32,750 nt of DNA, from the IMG/VR virus record IMGVR_UViG_3300048836_000699, positions 1 to 32,750 of that record, one strand, 5' to 3'. The position numbers were made by a program, and so were the translations under genes. Source of the DNA: a virus. Each line of letters opens with the position of its first letter. Positions within the stretch are counted from its first letter, which is position 1. Positions 7,715 to 15,796 of the stretch are shown here, piece after piece. The notes under the pieces are model-generated. The model did no database searches and was not told the origin of the DNA. It was given only the letters and a program-made list of their open reading frames with translations.

Positions 7715-10700
7715 GCGAGACGTCAACCTCGTAATCACCGCGCAGGACCGGGCCAGCAAGACGGTCCAGTCCATCGCCGACGCGCTCGAAACGCTGACTC
7801 AGGCGCAGGACACCGCGGCGAGTTCCGCGCAGGGCGCCGCCACCCTTACCGACAAGCTGGGCGCCAGCATCCAGAAGCTCGAAGCGCAGGCGACTGCGCT
7901 CCGGGCGCTGGACCGGCTGACGAAGGACCTTGAGTCCGCCGGCAAGGCCCTCGCCACCATCGAAGCCGAAGCGCAGGCGGCCGGCGACGCGCAGCAGCAG
8001 TACGCCGACCGCAGCGCGCGAGCCCGCGCAGACGTCGAGCGGCTCGAAGGCGCCCTCGCAAAGCTGCAGGCTAAGTTCCAGCAGCAGGACGCCGCCGCCT
8101 CGGGCGCGAGCGCCGCGCAGGATAAGGCCGCGGCCGCCGCGGCGAAGGCGCAGCGTGACTACGCGGCGCTTGAGAAGCGCCTCCAGCGCGCCAAGACCGT
8201 CACCGACGAGCAGCGCGCGGCGCTTTCCCGGCTGCAGAGCCTCGTCGCCAGCACCGCCGCCGCCGAGCGCCGCGCGGCGCAGCAGGCCGAGCCGCTGGTG
8301 CGGGCGCGCGAGCGGTCGGCGGCGGCCATCGCCAAGCAGCAGGCCGCGCTGAAGCTGGCGCAGTCCGAGCAGCGCGCCGCGGCGTCGGCGGAGAAGCAGG
8401 CGGCCGAGGCGGCGGAGGAGTCCGCGGCGGCGCTGGGCCGCGTGCAGACGGCCTACGCCGGGCTCAGCGACCAGACCGAGACGGTGCGGGCCGCCCTCGC
8501 CCGGTCGGGCGCCACGCTCAACGATCTCGGCGGCGAGGCGCTGCAGGCCAGCCGAGACGTCGAGACGCTGACCCGGGCGCTGAAGGAGCAGCAGGCCGCC
8601 GAGCAGCGCCGCGCGACCGCGCAGGCCGAGGCGCGCGTGCTGGCGACGCCGGGCGGGCTCCGCAACCAGTACGCCGACGCGCTGCGCGATCTGATCGCCG
8701 TGCGCCAAGCGGTGAAGGAGGCCGAGCAGCCGACGGCGGCGCTCGCGCAGCGGCTCCTCGACGCTGAGAAGGCCGCGGCCAAGGCGGGCGCCGAGTACCG
8801 GAAGTACGGCGCGCAGGTTCAGGCCGCGGCGCGCAAGCAGGCGTCGGAGCAGAGCAAGGCGGCCGAGGCCAGCCGCACGGCGCAGTTGCAGGCGATCGCG
8901 GCCCGCGAGACCGCCGCGGCGGCGACGCAGGCCGCGGCGGCGACGGCATCCCTCACGGGCCAGCAGACGGCGGCGGCCAGCGCCGCGGCGCGTCAGCGCG
9001 CCGAGGTCGACAAGCTCGTGCGCTCGCTGTTCCAGGGCGTCGAGAGCGCCGAGGCGCTGAACCTGTCGCTGCGCCGCGTGGGCGACGGCTCACGCACCAC
9101 GCTCGATCTGACGCAGCGCCTCCGGGGCCAGATCCTCGGGCTGACGGCAGCCTTCGTCGGCTTCTACAACGCGCTCGACCAGGTCGGGCGGATCATCGAC
9201 AGCCAGCGCCAGATCGACGCCGCGTTCAGCCGCCTGAACGTCGCGTTCGACGACGGCGATCAGGACTCGACGGCCGCGCGCACGGCGCGCGAGATCCGGT
9301 TCCTGCGCGAGGAGGCCAACCGCCTCGGCGTGCAGTTCGGCGTGCTGTCGCAGGAGTACTCGAAGTTCGCCGTCGCCTCGGACGCGGCAGGCTTTGCGAA
9401 CGAGTCGATCCGTCGCATCTTCATCGCGACGGCCGAGGCGGGCAAGGTCAACCGCGCCTCGACGGAGGAACTCGGTCGCGTCTTTCTGGCGCTGACCCAG
9501 ATCATTAACAAGCAGAAGCTCACGGCGGAAGAACTCAACCAGCAGCTCGGCGAAGTGCTGCCGGGCGCTGCGGCGCTGTTCTCCGAGGCGATGGGCTTCG
9601 GCGCCGAGAACGTGAACCTGCTGTTCGCGGCGATGGAGAACGGACTGCTCATCACCGAGCAGGACATGCTCCGCTTCGCTGACGCGCTGACGGCGCGCTT
9701 CGGCGGCGCGCTGCCCGCGGCGCTTGAGACGACCACGTCGCAGATCGACCGGCTTGGCGCGCTGATCTTCGAGTCTCGCCTGCTGGTGGCGGAGAGCGGC
9801 TTCTTCGACGGGCTTGCCGAGGCGGTCGAGGCGCTGAACCGGGCGCTCGCCAGCGACGAGGGTCGGCAGGCGCTTCGCCAGATCGGCGAAATTCTCGGCG
9901 GCCTGATCTCGGTCGTGACGATCGCCGCGCGGAACTTCGAGGTTTTCGGCGACGTTCTCATTGTCGTCGCTTCCGCCAAGATCGCGAAGGGCGTCGTCAA
10001 CCTGCTCGCGAACCTGCGGCGGGCGGGGCCGGGCTCGCTGGAGGCGGCGCAGGCCGTCGTGGCGCTGCGGTCGGCGTTCGAGGCGATGTCTGCCGGCGCC
10101 ACCGGCGCGGGCCGCGCGGTCGGCCGGTTCGGCGTGGCGCTGCTGGGCTTCCAGCGCGCGTCGTTCGTCATCATCCGCAGCATCCGGGCGATCGTCGCGA
10201 GCCTCGGCGGCCTCGCGGGCATCGCAGGCGCGGTGGTGGTGGGCACGATCCTCGACGCCTTTGCCGGCGCCGCAGCCAAGAGCGCCGAGGCGGCGGCCGA
10301 ACTCGAAAAGACCGAGGCGACCCTGCTGCGGGTCAAGGACGCCTTCGCCGAGGCCAAGAGCGCCGCCGAGGCGTTCGACCTCGTGCAGAAGCGCGTCACG
10401 CAAAAAGAGGTCGCCGAGGCGGCGGCGCGGGCGGAGAGCATCCAGCGCGAAGTCGTCGCGCGGGGCACGAGTGGCTCTGGCGTCGGGCTTCGCCGCGCAG
10501 AGGGGGTCAGTCGCCGGGACTTCAACACGGCCCGGCAGCAGCTTCTCCAGCTTCAGGACGCGCTCACGCGCGGCGAGATTAACGCGGCGCAGTTTCAGTC
10601 CAAGCTACGCGACGTGGCCTCGACCGAAATCTTCACCGCCGAGACCGTCACCGACCTGCAAGACTACGCCGCGCGTGCCGTCGAGGCCGAGGCGCGCACC

Positions 10701-13337
10701 ACCGAACTCGGCGCCGCGCTGGCCTTCGTCGAGGGCCGGGCGACCGAGGCGCAGCGCGCCATGTTCCGGTTCGGCGAGGATGCGGGCATCCAAGCCAAGC
10801 GGGCCACGCGAGACGTCAAGGCGTTCACCGAGGCGCTCGACAAGATCGCGGGCCGGGTGCCCGAGTTCAACGAGCAGCGGCAGCGTGAGGCCGCCCTCGC
10901 CGAGATCGACGCGGCGGAGCAGACGGCGCTCCGCAATGCGCCGAACTTCGCCGAGTCCGAGTTCATCCGGCGCGCGGCCGAGCAGGCTCGCTTCAACGTC
11001 GTCAACGAGAAGGCCCTCGAACTCGACAAGGAGCGCGCCGAGCGGGCGCGTGAGTATGCGCAGGAGGTCGAGGAACGCGGGCGCCAGATCGAGGACGAAA
11101 TCCGCCTCCTCGGCATCGTAGACGCGCGCGAGCAGGCTATCGCCCGGGCGCGTCTCGAACGGCAGCGCGAAGCCGAAGCCGAGCAGCAGCCTATCTCGGC
11201 CGACGACCTCGACCGGGCGGGCGACCTCGCGGCGCGCCTGTTCGACGCGCAGGCCGCGGTCGATGCAGCGCGTCAGTTGGAGCAGACCGCCGAGCGGCAG
11301 CGGGAGTTCGTCGAGGGGCTGGAGGCGGCGAACCAGCAGCGGGACTTCGAGATTGACTTGACGCGCCGCACCGCGCGCGAGCAGCAGATCCTCCGCGCCC
11401 AGCGCGAGGCCACCGTCTCGGCAGCGCGCGTCGGCCTCGAAGTTGACCAGCAGCAACTCGACGCTATCGCGGAGCGCGAGGGCCGGCTGTTCGACCTGTC
11501 GAACGTCGAGACCGAGCTGAACGGCCTCTACGAGCAGCGCGGACTCCTGCAAGACCAGATCGAGGCTGCTCGCGAGTCTGGCGACACCCGCCAAGAAGAA
11601 CGACTGAAGGAGCAGTTGGACGCGGTCAACCGCAGCCTCGACGAGGCGCTTGACGGAGCCGTGGCGTTCTATCGGGCGATGGGCGGCGTCGAGGCCCAGA
11701 ACGCCATCCTGCGCTTGCAGGGCCTTCGCGCGGAGATCCGCGGCGCGGCCAGCGAAGCGCGCGCGTTCAGCGCGGCGATGGACACGATCGCAGCGCAGGT
11801 CCCGGCGCTGGAGGCGCAGCGCAACCTCGCCGCGGGGCTTGCGGAGATCGACGCGGCCGAGCGCGAGGCGCTGGCACGGGCGCAGAACGCCGCGGACGCC
11901 GAGTTCATCCGTCGCAACGCCGAGCAGGCGCGTTTCAACCTCGCGAACGCGGAAGCGATTGAGGATGAGAAGCGCCGCGCCGAAGCCGTTCGTGACTACG
12001 CAGAGGGTGTCGCCGAAAGCAATCGGCAGGTCGAGGACGAAATCCGCCTGCTGGGCATCGTCGACGAGCGCGAGCAGGCCATCGCCCGTGCGCGGCTGGA
12101 CCGGCAGCGCGAGGCCGAGTCCGCGGGGACGGTCGCGTCGGCCGAGGAACTGCAGCAGGCCGCCGACCTCGCCGCGCAGTTGTTCGACGCGGAGGCCGCG
12201 CTCTCGTCGGCCCGCGACGGCGGGGGCGGCGCCTCGGAGCAGGCGGAGTTCGCCGACGAGTTGCGTCGCGCGAACGACGAGCGGCGCTTTGAGATCGAGC
12301 TTGCCGGGCAGTCGGCCCGCGCGCAGCAGATTCTCCGGGCGCAGCGCGAAGCGACCAACGCCGCCGCTCAGGCGGGGGCCGTTCTTAGCCGCGCGCAGTT
12401 GGACGAAATCGCAGACCTCGAAGGTCGGTTGTTCGACCTAGCGAACGCCGAGGCCGAAGTCAATCAGCTCTTGGAGCGGCGCCGTCTGCTGCAGGAGCAG
12501 ATCAAGTTCGCGCGCGAAGGCGGCGACACCGCCACGGAGGAGCGGCTCAAGCAGCAACTCGACGCGGTCAACGGCAGCCTGCAGGCCGCGATCCAGTCGG
12601 CGATCCAGTTCTACCAAGCCGTCGGCGGACCCGAGGCGGAGAACGCGATTCTGCGGCTTCAGAACCTCGAAGCCGAGATCGCGTCCGTCGGCGACCAGGC
12701 GGGCGTGACCCGCGGCGACCTCGAGAAGGCGTTCGCCGGCTCGCTGACCAATGCCTTCGACCAGTTGGCGCAGGCTATTGGCGAGGGCGAGAACGCCATC
12801 GAGTCCATCGGCCGCGCCTTCCAGAACTTCGCGTCCGACTTCCTGCGGCGAGTCGGCGAGATGCTCGTCGAAGCGGCGGCCCTACAACTCGCGATGCGCG
12901 CGATCGGCTTCATCGGCGGACTGTTCGGCGGCGGGGGCCCGGGCGTAGGCGGCGGCAATATCGCCGGCCTGCCCCTTGGGGGCGGCTTCGTTCCGGTGGC
13001 GCACACCGGCGGCGTCATCGGCAGCACGCCGCTTCCGACCCGGTTCGCCCCCTCGGCGTGGTTCGCCAACGCCCAGAGGTATCACTCGGGCGGCATGCCC
13101 GGGCTGCGCAGCGACGAGGTCCCAGCCATCCTGCAGACGGGCGAGGAGGTGCTGTCGCGCGACGACCCGCGCAACGCCATGAACGGCGGGGGTGGGCAGA
13201 ACGTGCGCATCGTGAACGCCTTCGACGCGCCGTCGTTCCTCGAACAGAGTCTCAGCAGCCGCCCGGGTGAGCGGGTCATCCTGAACTTCCTGCGCGCCAA
13301 CTCGGGCGCCGTGAAGTCCGCGATAGGCGTCTCGTGA
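7707..13337 (+). CDS. Tape measure protein
   Basis: This 1876-residue protein sets tail length and is ejected ahead of DNA. Residues about 1-430 are Ala/Gln/Lys/Glu-rich coiled coil. About 470-690 hold the conserved tape-measure domain (GRIIDSQRQIDAAFSRLN; EELNQQLGEVLPGAAALF). A hydrophobic segment follows at about 834-857 (IAGAVVVGTILDAFAG), a candidate membrane-inserting piece. Residues about 1016-1643 consist of two tandem 314-residue repeats. A helix-rich region leads to a glycine-rich stretch at about 1737-1761 and a C-terminal domain with VPAILQTGEEVLSRDD, commonly seen at tape-measure C termini. By the lambda rule of about 1.5 angstroms per residue, the tail could approach 280 nm, unusually long. 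The start overlaps the G-T stop. Confidence 0.93.
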   Translation: MTKRDVNLVITAQDRASKTVQSIADALETLTQAQDTAASSAQGAATLTDKLGASIQKLEAQATALRALDRLTKDLESAGKALATIEAEAQAAGDAQQQYADRSARARADVERLEGALAKLQAKFQQQDAAASGASAAQDKAAAAAAKAQRDYAALEKRLQRAKTVTDEQRAALSRLQSLVASTAAAERRAAQQAEPLVRARERSAAAIAKQQAALKLAQSEQRAAASAEKQAAEAAEESAAALGRVQTAYAGLSDQTETVRAALARSGATLNDLGGEALQASRDVETLTRALKEQQAAEQRRATAQAEARVLATPGGLRNQYADALRDLIAVRQAVKEAEQPTAALAQRLLDAEKAAAKAGAEYRKYGAQVQAAARKQASEQSKAAEASRTAQLQAIAARETAAAATQAAAATASLTGQQTAAASAAARQRAEVDKLVRSLFQGVESAEALNLSLRRVGDGSRTTLDLTQRLRGQILGLTAAFVGFYNALDQVGRIIDSQRQIDAAFSRLNVAFDDGDQDSTAARTAREIRFLREEANRLGVQFGVLSQEYSKFAVASDAAGFANESIRRIFIATAEAGKVNRASTEELGRVFLALTQIINKQKLTAEELNQQLGEVLPGAAALFSEAMGFGAENVNLLFAAMENGLLITEQDMLRFADALTARFGGALPAALETTTSQIDRLGALIFESRLLVAESGFFDGLAEAVEALNRALASDEGRQALRQIGEILGGLISVVTIAARNFEVFGDVLIVVASAKIAKGVVNLLANLRRAGPGSLEAAQAVVALRSAFEAMSAGATGAGRAVGRFGVALLGFQRASFVIIRSIRAIVASLGGLAGIAGAVVVGTILDAFAGAAAKSAEAAAELEKTEATLLRVKDAFAEAKSAAEAFDLVQKRVTQKEVAEAAARAESIQREVVARGTSGSGVGLRRAEGVSRRDFNTARQQLLQLQDALTRGEINAAQFQSKLRDVASTEIFTAETVTDLQDYAARAVEAEARTTELGAALAFVEGRATEAQRAMFRFGEDAGIQAKRATRDVKAFTEALDKIAGRVPEFNEQRQREAALAEIDAAEQTALRNAPNFAESEFIRRAAEQARFNVVNEKALELDKERAERAREYAQEVEERGRQIEDEIRLLGIVDAREQAIARARLERQREAEAEQQPISADDLDRAGDLAARLFDAQAAVDAARQLEQTAERQREFVEGLEAANQQRDFEIDLTRRTAREQQILRAQREATVSAARVGLEVDQQQLDAIAEREGRLFDLSNVETELNGLYEQRGLLQDQIEAARESGDTRQEERLKEQLDAVNRSLDEALDGAVAFYRAMGGVEAQNAILRLQGLRAEIRGAASEARAFSAAMDTIAAQVPALEAQRNLAAGLAEIDAAEREALARAQNAADAEFIRRNAEQARFNLANAEAIEDEKRRAEAVRDYAEGVAESNRQVEDEIRLLGIVDEREQAIARARLDRQREAESAGTVASAEELQQAADLAAQLFDAEAALSSARDGGGGASEQAEFADELRRANDERRFEIELAGQSARAQQILRAQREATNAAAQAGAVLSRAQLDEIADLEGRLFDLANAEAEVNQLLERRRLLQEQIKFAREGGDTATEERLKQQLDAVNGSLQAAIQSAIQFYQAVGGPEAENAILRLQNLEAEIASVGDQAGVTRGDLEKAFAGSLTNAFDQLAQAIGEGENAIESIGRAFQNFASDFLRRVGEMLVEAAALQLAMRAIGFIGGLFGGGGPGVGGGNIAGLPLGGGFVPVAHTGGVIGSTPLPTRFAPSAWFANAQRYHSGGMPGLRSDEVPAILQTGEEVLSRDDPRNAMNGGGGQNVRIVNAFDAPSFLEQSLSSRPGERVILNFLRANSGAVKSAIGVS
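10752..12635 (+). repeat. Two tandem 942-bp repeats inside the tape measure gene
   Basis: Matching landmarks recur 942 bp (314 codons) apart. EIDAAE is encoded at 10902 and 11844; DEIRLLGIVD with EQAIARAR recurs at about 11094 and 12036; the GDT codons preceding (R/T)xEERLK fall at 11581 and 12523. The offset is constant, so no net insertion or deletion has occurred since duplication, although many residues differ. Copy boundaries are approximate (about 10752-11693 and 11694-12635). Confidence 0.85.
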
Positions 13338-14575
13338 TGCTGTGGCCGCTCCGCATCAACTGGTCGCAGTCCGTCGACGTTGACTACGAGTTCCGCACGG
13401 AAATCTTCCGGGCGCGCAGCGGTCGCGAGCAGCGACGGTCCCTGCGGCAGCGGCCGCGCATGTCCATCGAGGCGAGCTTTCAGGTCACGCCCGGCATCGC
13501 GTCGATGCTGTCTCGCGCCGCGTCGCAGGAGTTTCTGCTGCCCGATTTCGCAGAGGCGGCGAGCCTTGCGGCACCGGCCGCTGGCGCGCTGATCGAGGTC
13601 GTGCGGCGGCCCTGGTGGGCGGCTGTCGGCGCGCGGCTGATCGTTCAGGGCCAAGAAGCCGTCGTGCAAGCAGTCGCAGGCGAAGTCCTGACGCTCGACA
13701 GGGCGGTGACTGCAGCCGAAGGCGCGCTGGTCAACCTGCTGCGGCGCGTTCGCCTCTCGGAATCGCCCAGCCTGTCGTTCAACACCGGCTCGATCGGCAC
13801 GGCGCGCCTGCGGTTCGACGCGGTTGCCGGCGAGCAAGACTTCCGGCCGCCCGAGCTTGCGCGGCTCGCGCACCTCGGCCGCGAGGTGCTGGCGCACCGG
13901 CCGAACTGGCAGCGACCTGTCGAAACGTCGTGGACCTCGGGCCGCACGGCGATCGACTTCGGCTTCGGCCGCGTCCACTACTTCAACCGCGAGCCCTTCA
14001 TCCGGCAGGTCGCGCGCCTCGATTTCCTGAACGTCGAGGCCGACTGGATCGACGGAGACGCCCGAGACGAAGCGTGGGGCGAGGCGCTGTTCCGCGCATC
14101 GCAGGAGACGGCCGGCGATCCGGCTTCGGCCATCTACCCTGCGTCGGTGGCGAGCCTCGTCGACTTCTTCCGGCGGCAGCGGGGCATGGCGGGGGAGTTC
14201 TTCGCGCCGACCTGGCTGGCCGAGATGCAGACGGGCGAACCGCTCGCCGCAGGCGCTTCGACGTTGACCGTGCTCGGGCGCGACGTGGCCGGCATGGTCT
14301 CCGCAGGATACCGCGACCTTTCAGTGTTCACGGTCAACAAAGAGCGGCTTGTTCGGCGCATCGTTTCCACTTCTGATACAACCGCCGGAGGCCAGCCCGC
14401 CACGCAGATCACGGTGAACGTGCCCTGGCCGCGCAGCGTCGCGGTGCGCTCAATCTCGTGGTGCCCGCTGTGGCGCTTCGCGACGGATACGCTCTCCGTC
14501 TCTTGGTCTACGCCCAAGTTCTCGACGGTATCAGCGACAATCGAATCTCTGGAGGCGCTCGATGCCGACTTTTGA
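13334..14575 (+). CDS. Distal tail-like / tail completion protein
   Basis: This protein is 413 residues from GTG 13334 (ATG 13337 is equally possible), with GTGA coupling to the tape measure stop. The N-terminal region (WPLRINWSQSVDVDYEFRTE, SGREQRRSLRQRPR) resembles a phage tail family in which strands around a REQRR-LR motif open the protein. The middle is beta-rich and includes a possible second domain at about 190-260. It lies between the tape measure and the L-like gene, the place of lambda gpM or of a distal tail hub. The Dit-like role is inferred from order and pattern. Confidence 0.6.
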   Translation: MMLWPLRINWSQSVDVDYEFRTEIFRARSGREQRRSLRQRPRMSIEASFQVTPGIASMLSRAASQEFLLPDFAEAASLAAPAAGALIEVVRRPWWAAVGARLIVQGQEAVVQAVAGEVLTLDRAVTAAEGALVNLLRRVRLSESPSLSFNTGSIGTARLRFDAVAGEQDFRPPELARLAHLGREVLAHRPNWQRPVETSWTSGRTAIDFGFGRVHYFNREPFIRQVARLDFLNVEADWIDGDARDEAWGEALFRASQETAGDPASAIYPASVASLVDFFRRQRGMAGEFFAPTWLAEMQTGEPLAAGASTLTVLGRDVAGMVSAGYRDLSVFTVNKERLVRRIVSTSDTTAGGQPATQITVNVPWPRSVAVRSISWCPLWRFATDTLSVSWSTPKFSTVSATIESLEALDADF

Positions 14576-15380
14576 CCAACTCGAAGTCAGCCGCTACTCT
14601 GGCTCGCCATACTACCTCTACCGCTTCGACGGCGGGCCGGGGCTTCAATGGGCCTACACGTCTTCGGAAACGCCCGAGGTTCTCGACGGCGTGACCTACC
14701 AGCCCATCCCTATCGCCCACGAGTCCATCGTCGCGACCGGCGGCGAGGACAAGACGGCCCTGCGCGTCCGGACGTCATCGCTCTGCGAGGTCGCCGACGA
14801 GTTCCTCGTCTGGCCCCCGTCGAGCATCATCGAGGTCTCGATCTACCTCGCGCACGTCGGCGCCGCGGACCGCAAGGTCGCGTGGGTGGGGCGGCTGTCG
14901 GGCGTGACGTGGGAGGGCGATGCGGTCACGCTGACGGTCGAGCCCTCGGCAGCGTCGCTGCGCAATCCCGGGCTGCGCCGACACTACCAACTGGGCTGCC
15001 CACACGTTCTCTATGGCCCGCACTGCAAGGCGACGAAGGTCCCGGCCACGGTGCAGCCCCTCGGCTTCCTGACCGGCCGCTGGGTCCTGCTGCCGACGGG
15101 CTGGCACGGGGCGCGCACTGCGGCGTCCTTCGCCGGCGGCTTCGCCGAGTGGACGGCCGGGCGCGCGGAACTGCGCCAGATCCTCCGGGCGCAGGCCGAC
15201 CGCATCCTGCTCGGCGGCTCGCTGTTCGGCCTGACAACTGCTTCGGTGATGAGTTTGCTGCCAGGATGCGCAAGAACAATGGAGTCCTGCCGCGTGGTTC
15301 ACAACAACATCGCAAATTTCGGCGGGATGCCGTTCATTCCGGTCAAGAACCCGTTCGGGTTCGACAGCAACTTCTACTGA
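14562..15380 (+). CDS. Tail tip protein of the gpL / BR0599 (DUF2163) type with four spaced cysteines
   Basis: This 272-residue protein opens with a beta domain (LYRFDGGPGLQWAYTS, YQPIPIAHE), followed by LRVRTSSLCEVADEFL and a second beta domain with VAWVGRLSGVTWEGD. The C-terminal half carries Cys146, Cys155, Cys236 and Cys243 (C-x8-C and C-x6-C) and ends NFGGMPFIPVKNPF. Lambda gpL relatives are known to bind an iron-sulfur cluster in the tail tip through conserved cysteines; the spacing here fits that family. A Shine-Dalgarno GGAGG (14551-14555) lies 6 bp before the ATG. Confidence 0.82.
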   Translation: MPTFDQLEVSRYSGSPYYLYRFDGGPGLQWAYTSSETPEVLDGVTYQPIPIAHESIVATGGEDKTALRVRTSSLCEVADEFLVWPPSSIIEVSIYLAHVGAADRKVAWVGRLSGVTWEGDAVTLTVEPSAASLRNPGLRRHYQLGCPHVLYGPHCKATKVPATVQPLGFLTGRWVLLPTGWHGARTAASFAGGFAEWTAGRAELRQILRAQADRILLGGSLFGLTTASVMSLLPGCARTMESCRVVHNNIANFGGMPFIPVKNPFGFDSNFY

Positions 15381-15383
15381 TCC

Positions 15384-15605
15384 ATGTTCTTCGACATCCT
15401 CATCCCCCTGCTGATCGGTCTGGCGCTCAACATCGTCAGCTATATCATCGCGCCGAAGCCCAAAGCGCCGAAGCCCGAGGCGGCGCAAGACCTTCAGGCG
15501 CCGACCGCGGACGCCGGGCGTCCGGTGCCCGTTGCGTTCGGCACGATCCGCGTGAGCGGCACGAACTGTCTCTGGTACGGCGAGAAAGGGAAGCGGTCGC
15601 TGTGA
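15384..15605 (+). CDS. N-terminal tail-tip fragment-like protein with membrane segment
   Basis: This 73-residue protein has a hydrophobic N-terminal helix (FDILIPLLIGLALNIVSYII), a Pro/Lys-rich linker, and then RPVPVAFGTIRVSGTNCLWY. That last motif is usually found near the N terminus of a single large phage tail-tip protein, where it is followed by a YYL-MH-LCHG-like block. Here that block is in the separate gene at 15777. The product is either an independent small subunit or the detached first part of the tip protein. GTGA overlap joins it to the next gene. Confidence 0.7.
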   Translation: MFFDILIPLLIGLALNIVSYIIAPKPKAPKPEAAQDLQAPTADAGRPVPVAFGTIRVSGTNCLWYGEKGKRSL

Positions 15606-15796
15606 AACTGACGATCGACCATGCGCGAGCCGCGGGGCACTGCCCGTCGGGCATCAAGAAGTGGTTCGACCTTCACGGGTTGGACTTCAAGGCGTTCCTG
15701 CGCGAGGGCATCGACGAGAGCGTCATCGCCGCGCTCGACGACGGTTTTGGAAACCAGGTGATCGAGGAGGCGCATCGTGGCGGGCGGGGGCGGTAA
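15602..15796 (+). CDS. Small conserved-looking phage protein between the two tail-tip parts
   Basis: This protein is 64 residues from GTG 15602, overlapping the previous stop by GTGA. It contains ARAAGHCPSGIKKWFDLHGL and FLREGIDESVIAALDDG, a compact helical pattern that I associate with small proteins near tail genes in other Proteobacteria phages, function unknown. Its 3' end overlaps the next gene by 20 bp and carries that gene's Shine-Dalgarno (GAGGAGG). A tail assembly role is inferred from place only. Confidence 0.72.
   Translation: MKLTIDHARAAGHCPSGIKKWFDLHGLDFKAFLREGIDESVIAALDDGFGNQVIEEAHRGGRGR

Noticed and set aside
11347-11361. TCGAG-ATTGA-CTTGA in the tape measure gene, similar to the dispersed repeat
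   Set aside because: One arm mismatch, spacer not A-rich in the usual way, in the middle of a large structural gene; may be chance.
14648-15796. Single 382-codon frame across the L-like and 73-residue genes
   Set aside because: Only the last part from GTG 15602 is supported; the rest is an alternate frame of the L-like gene.
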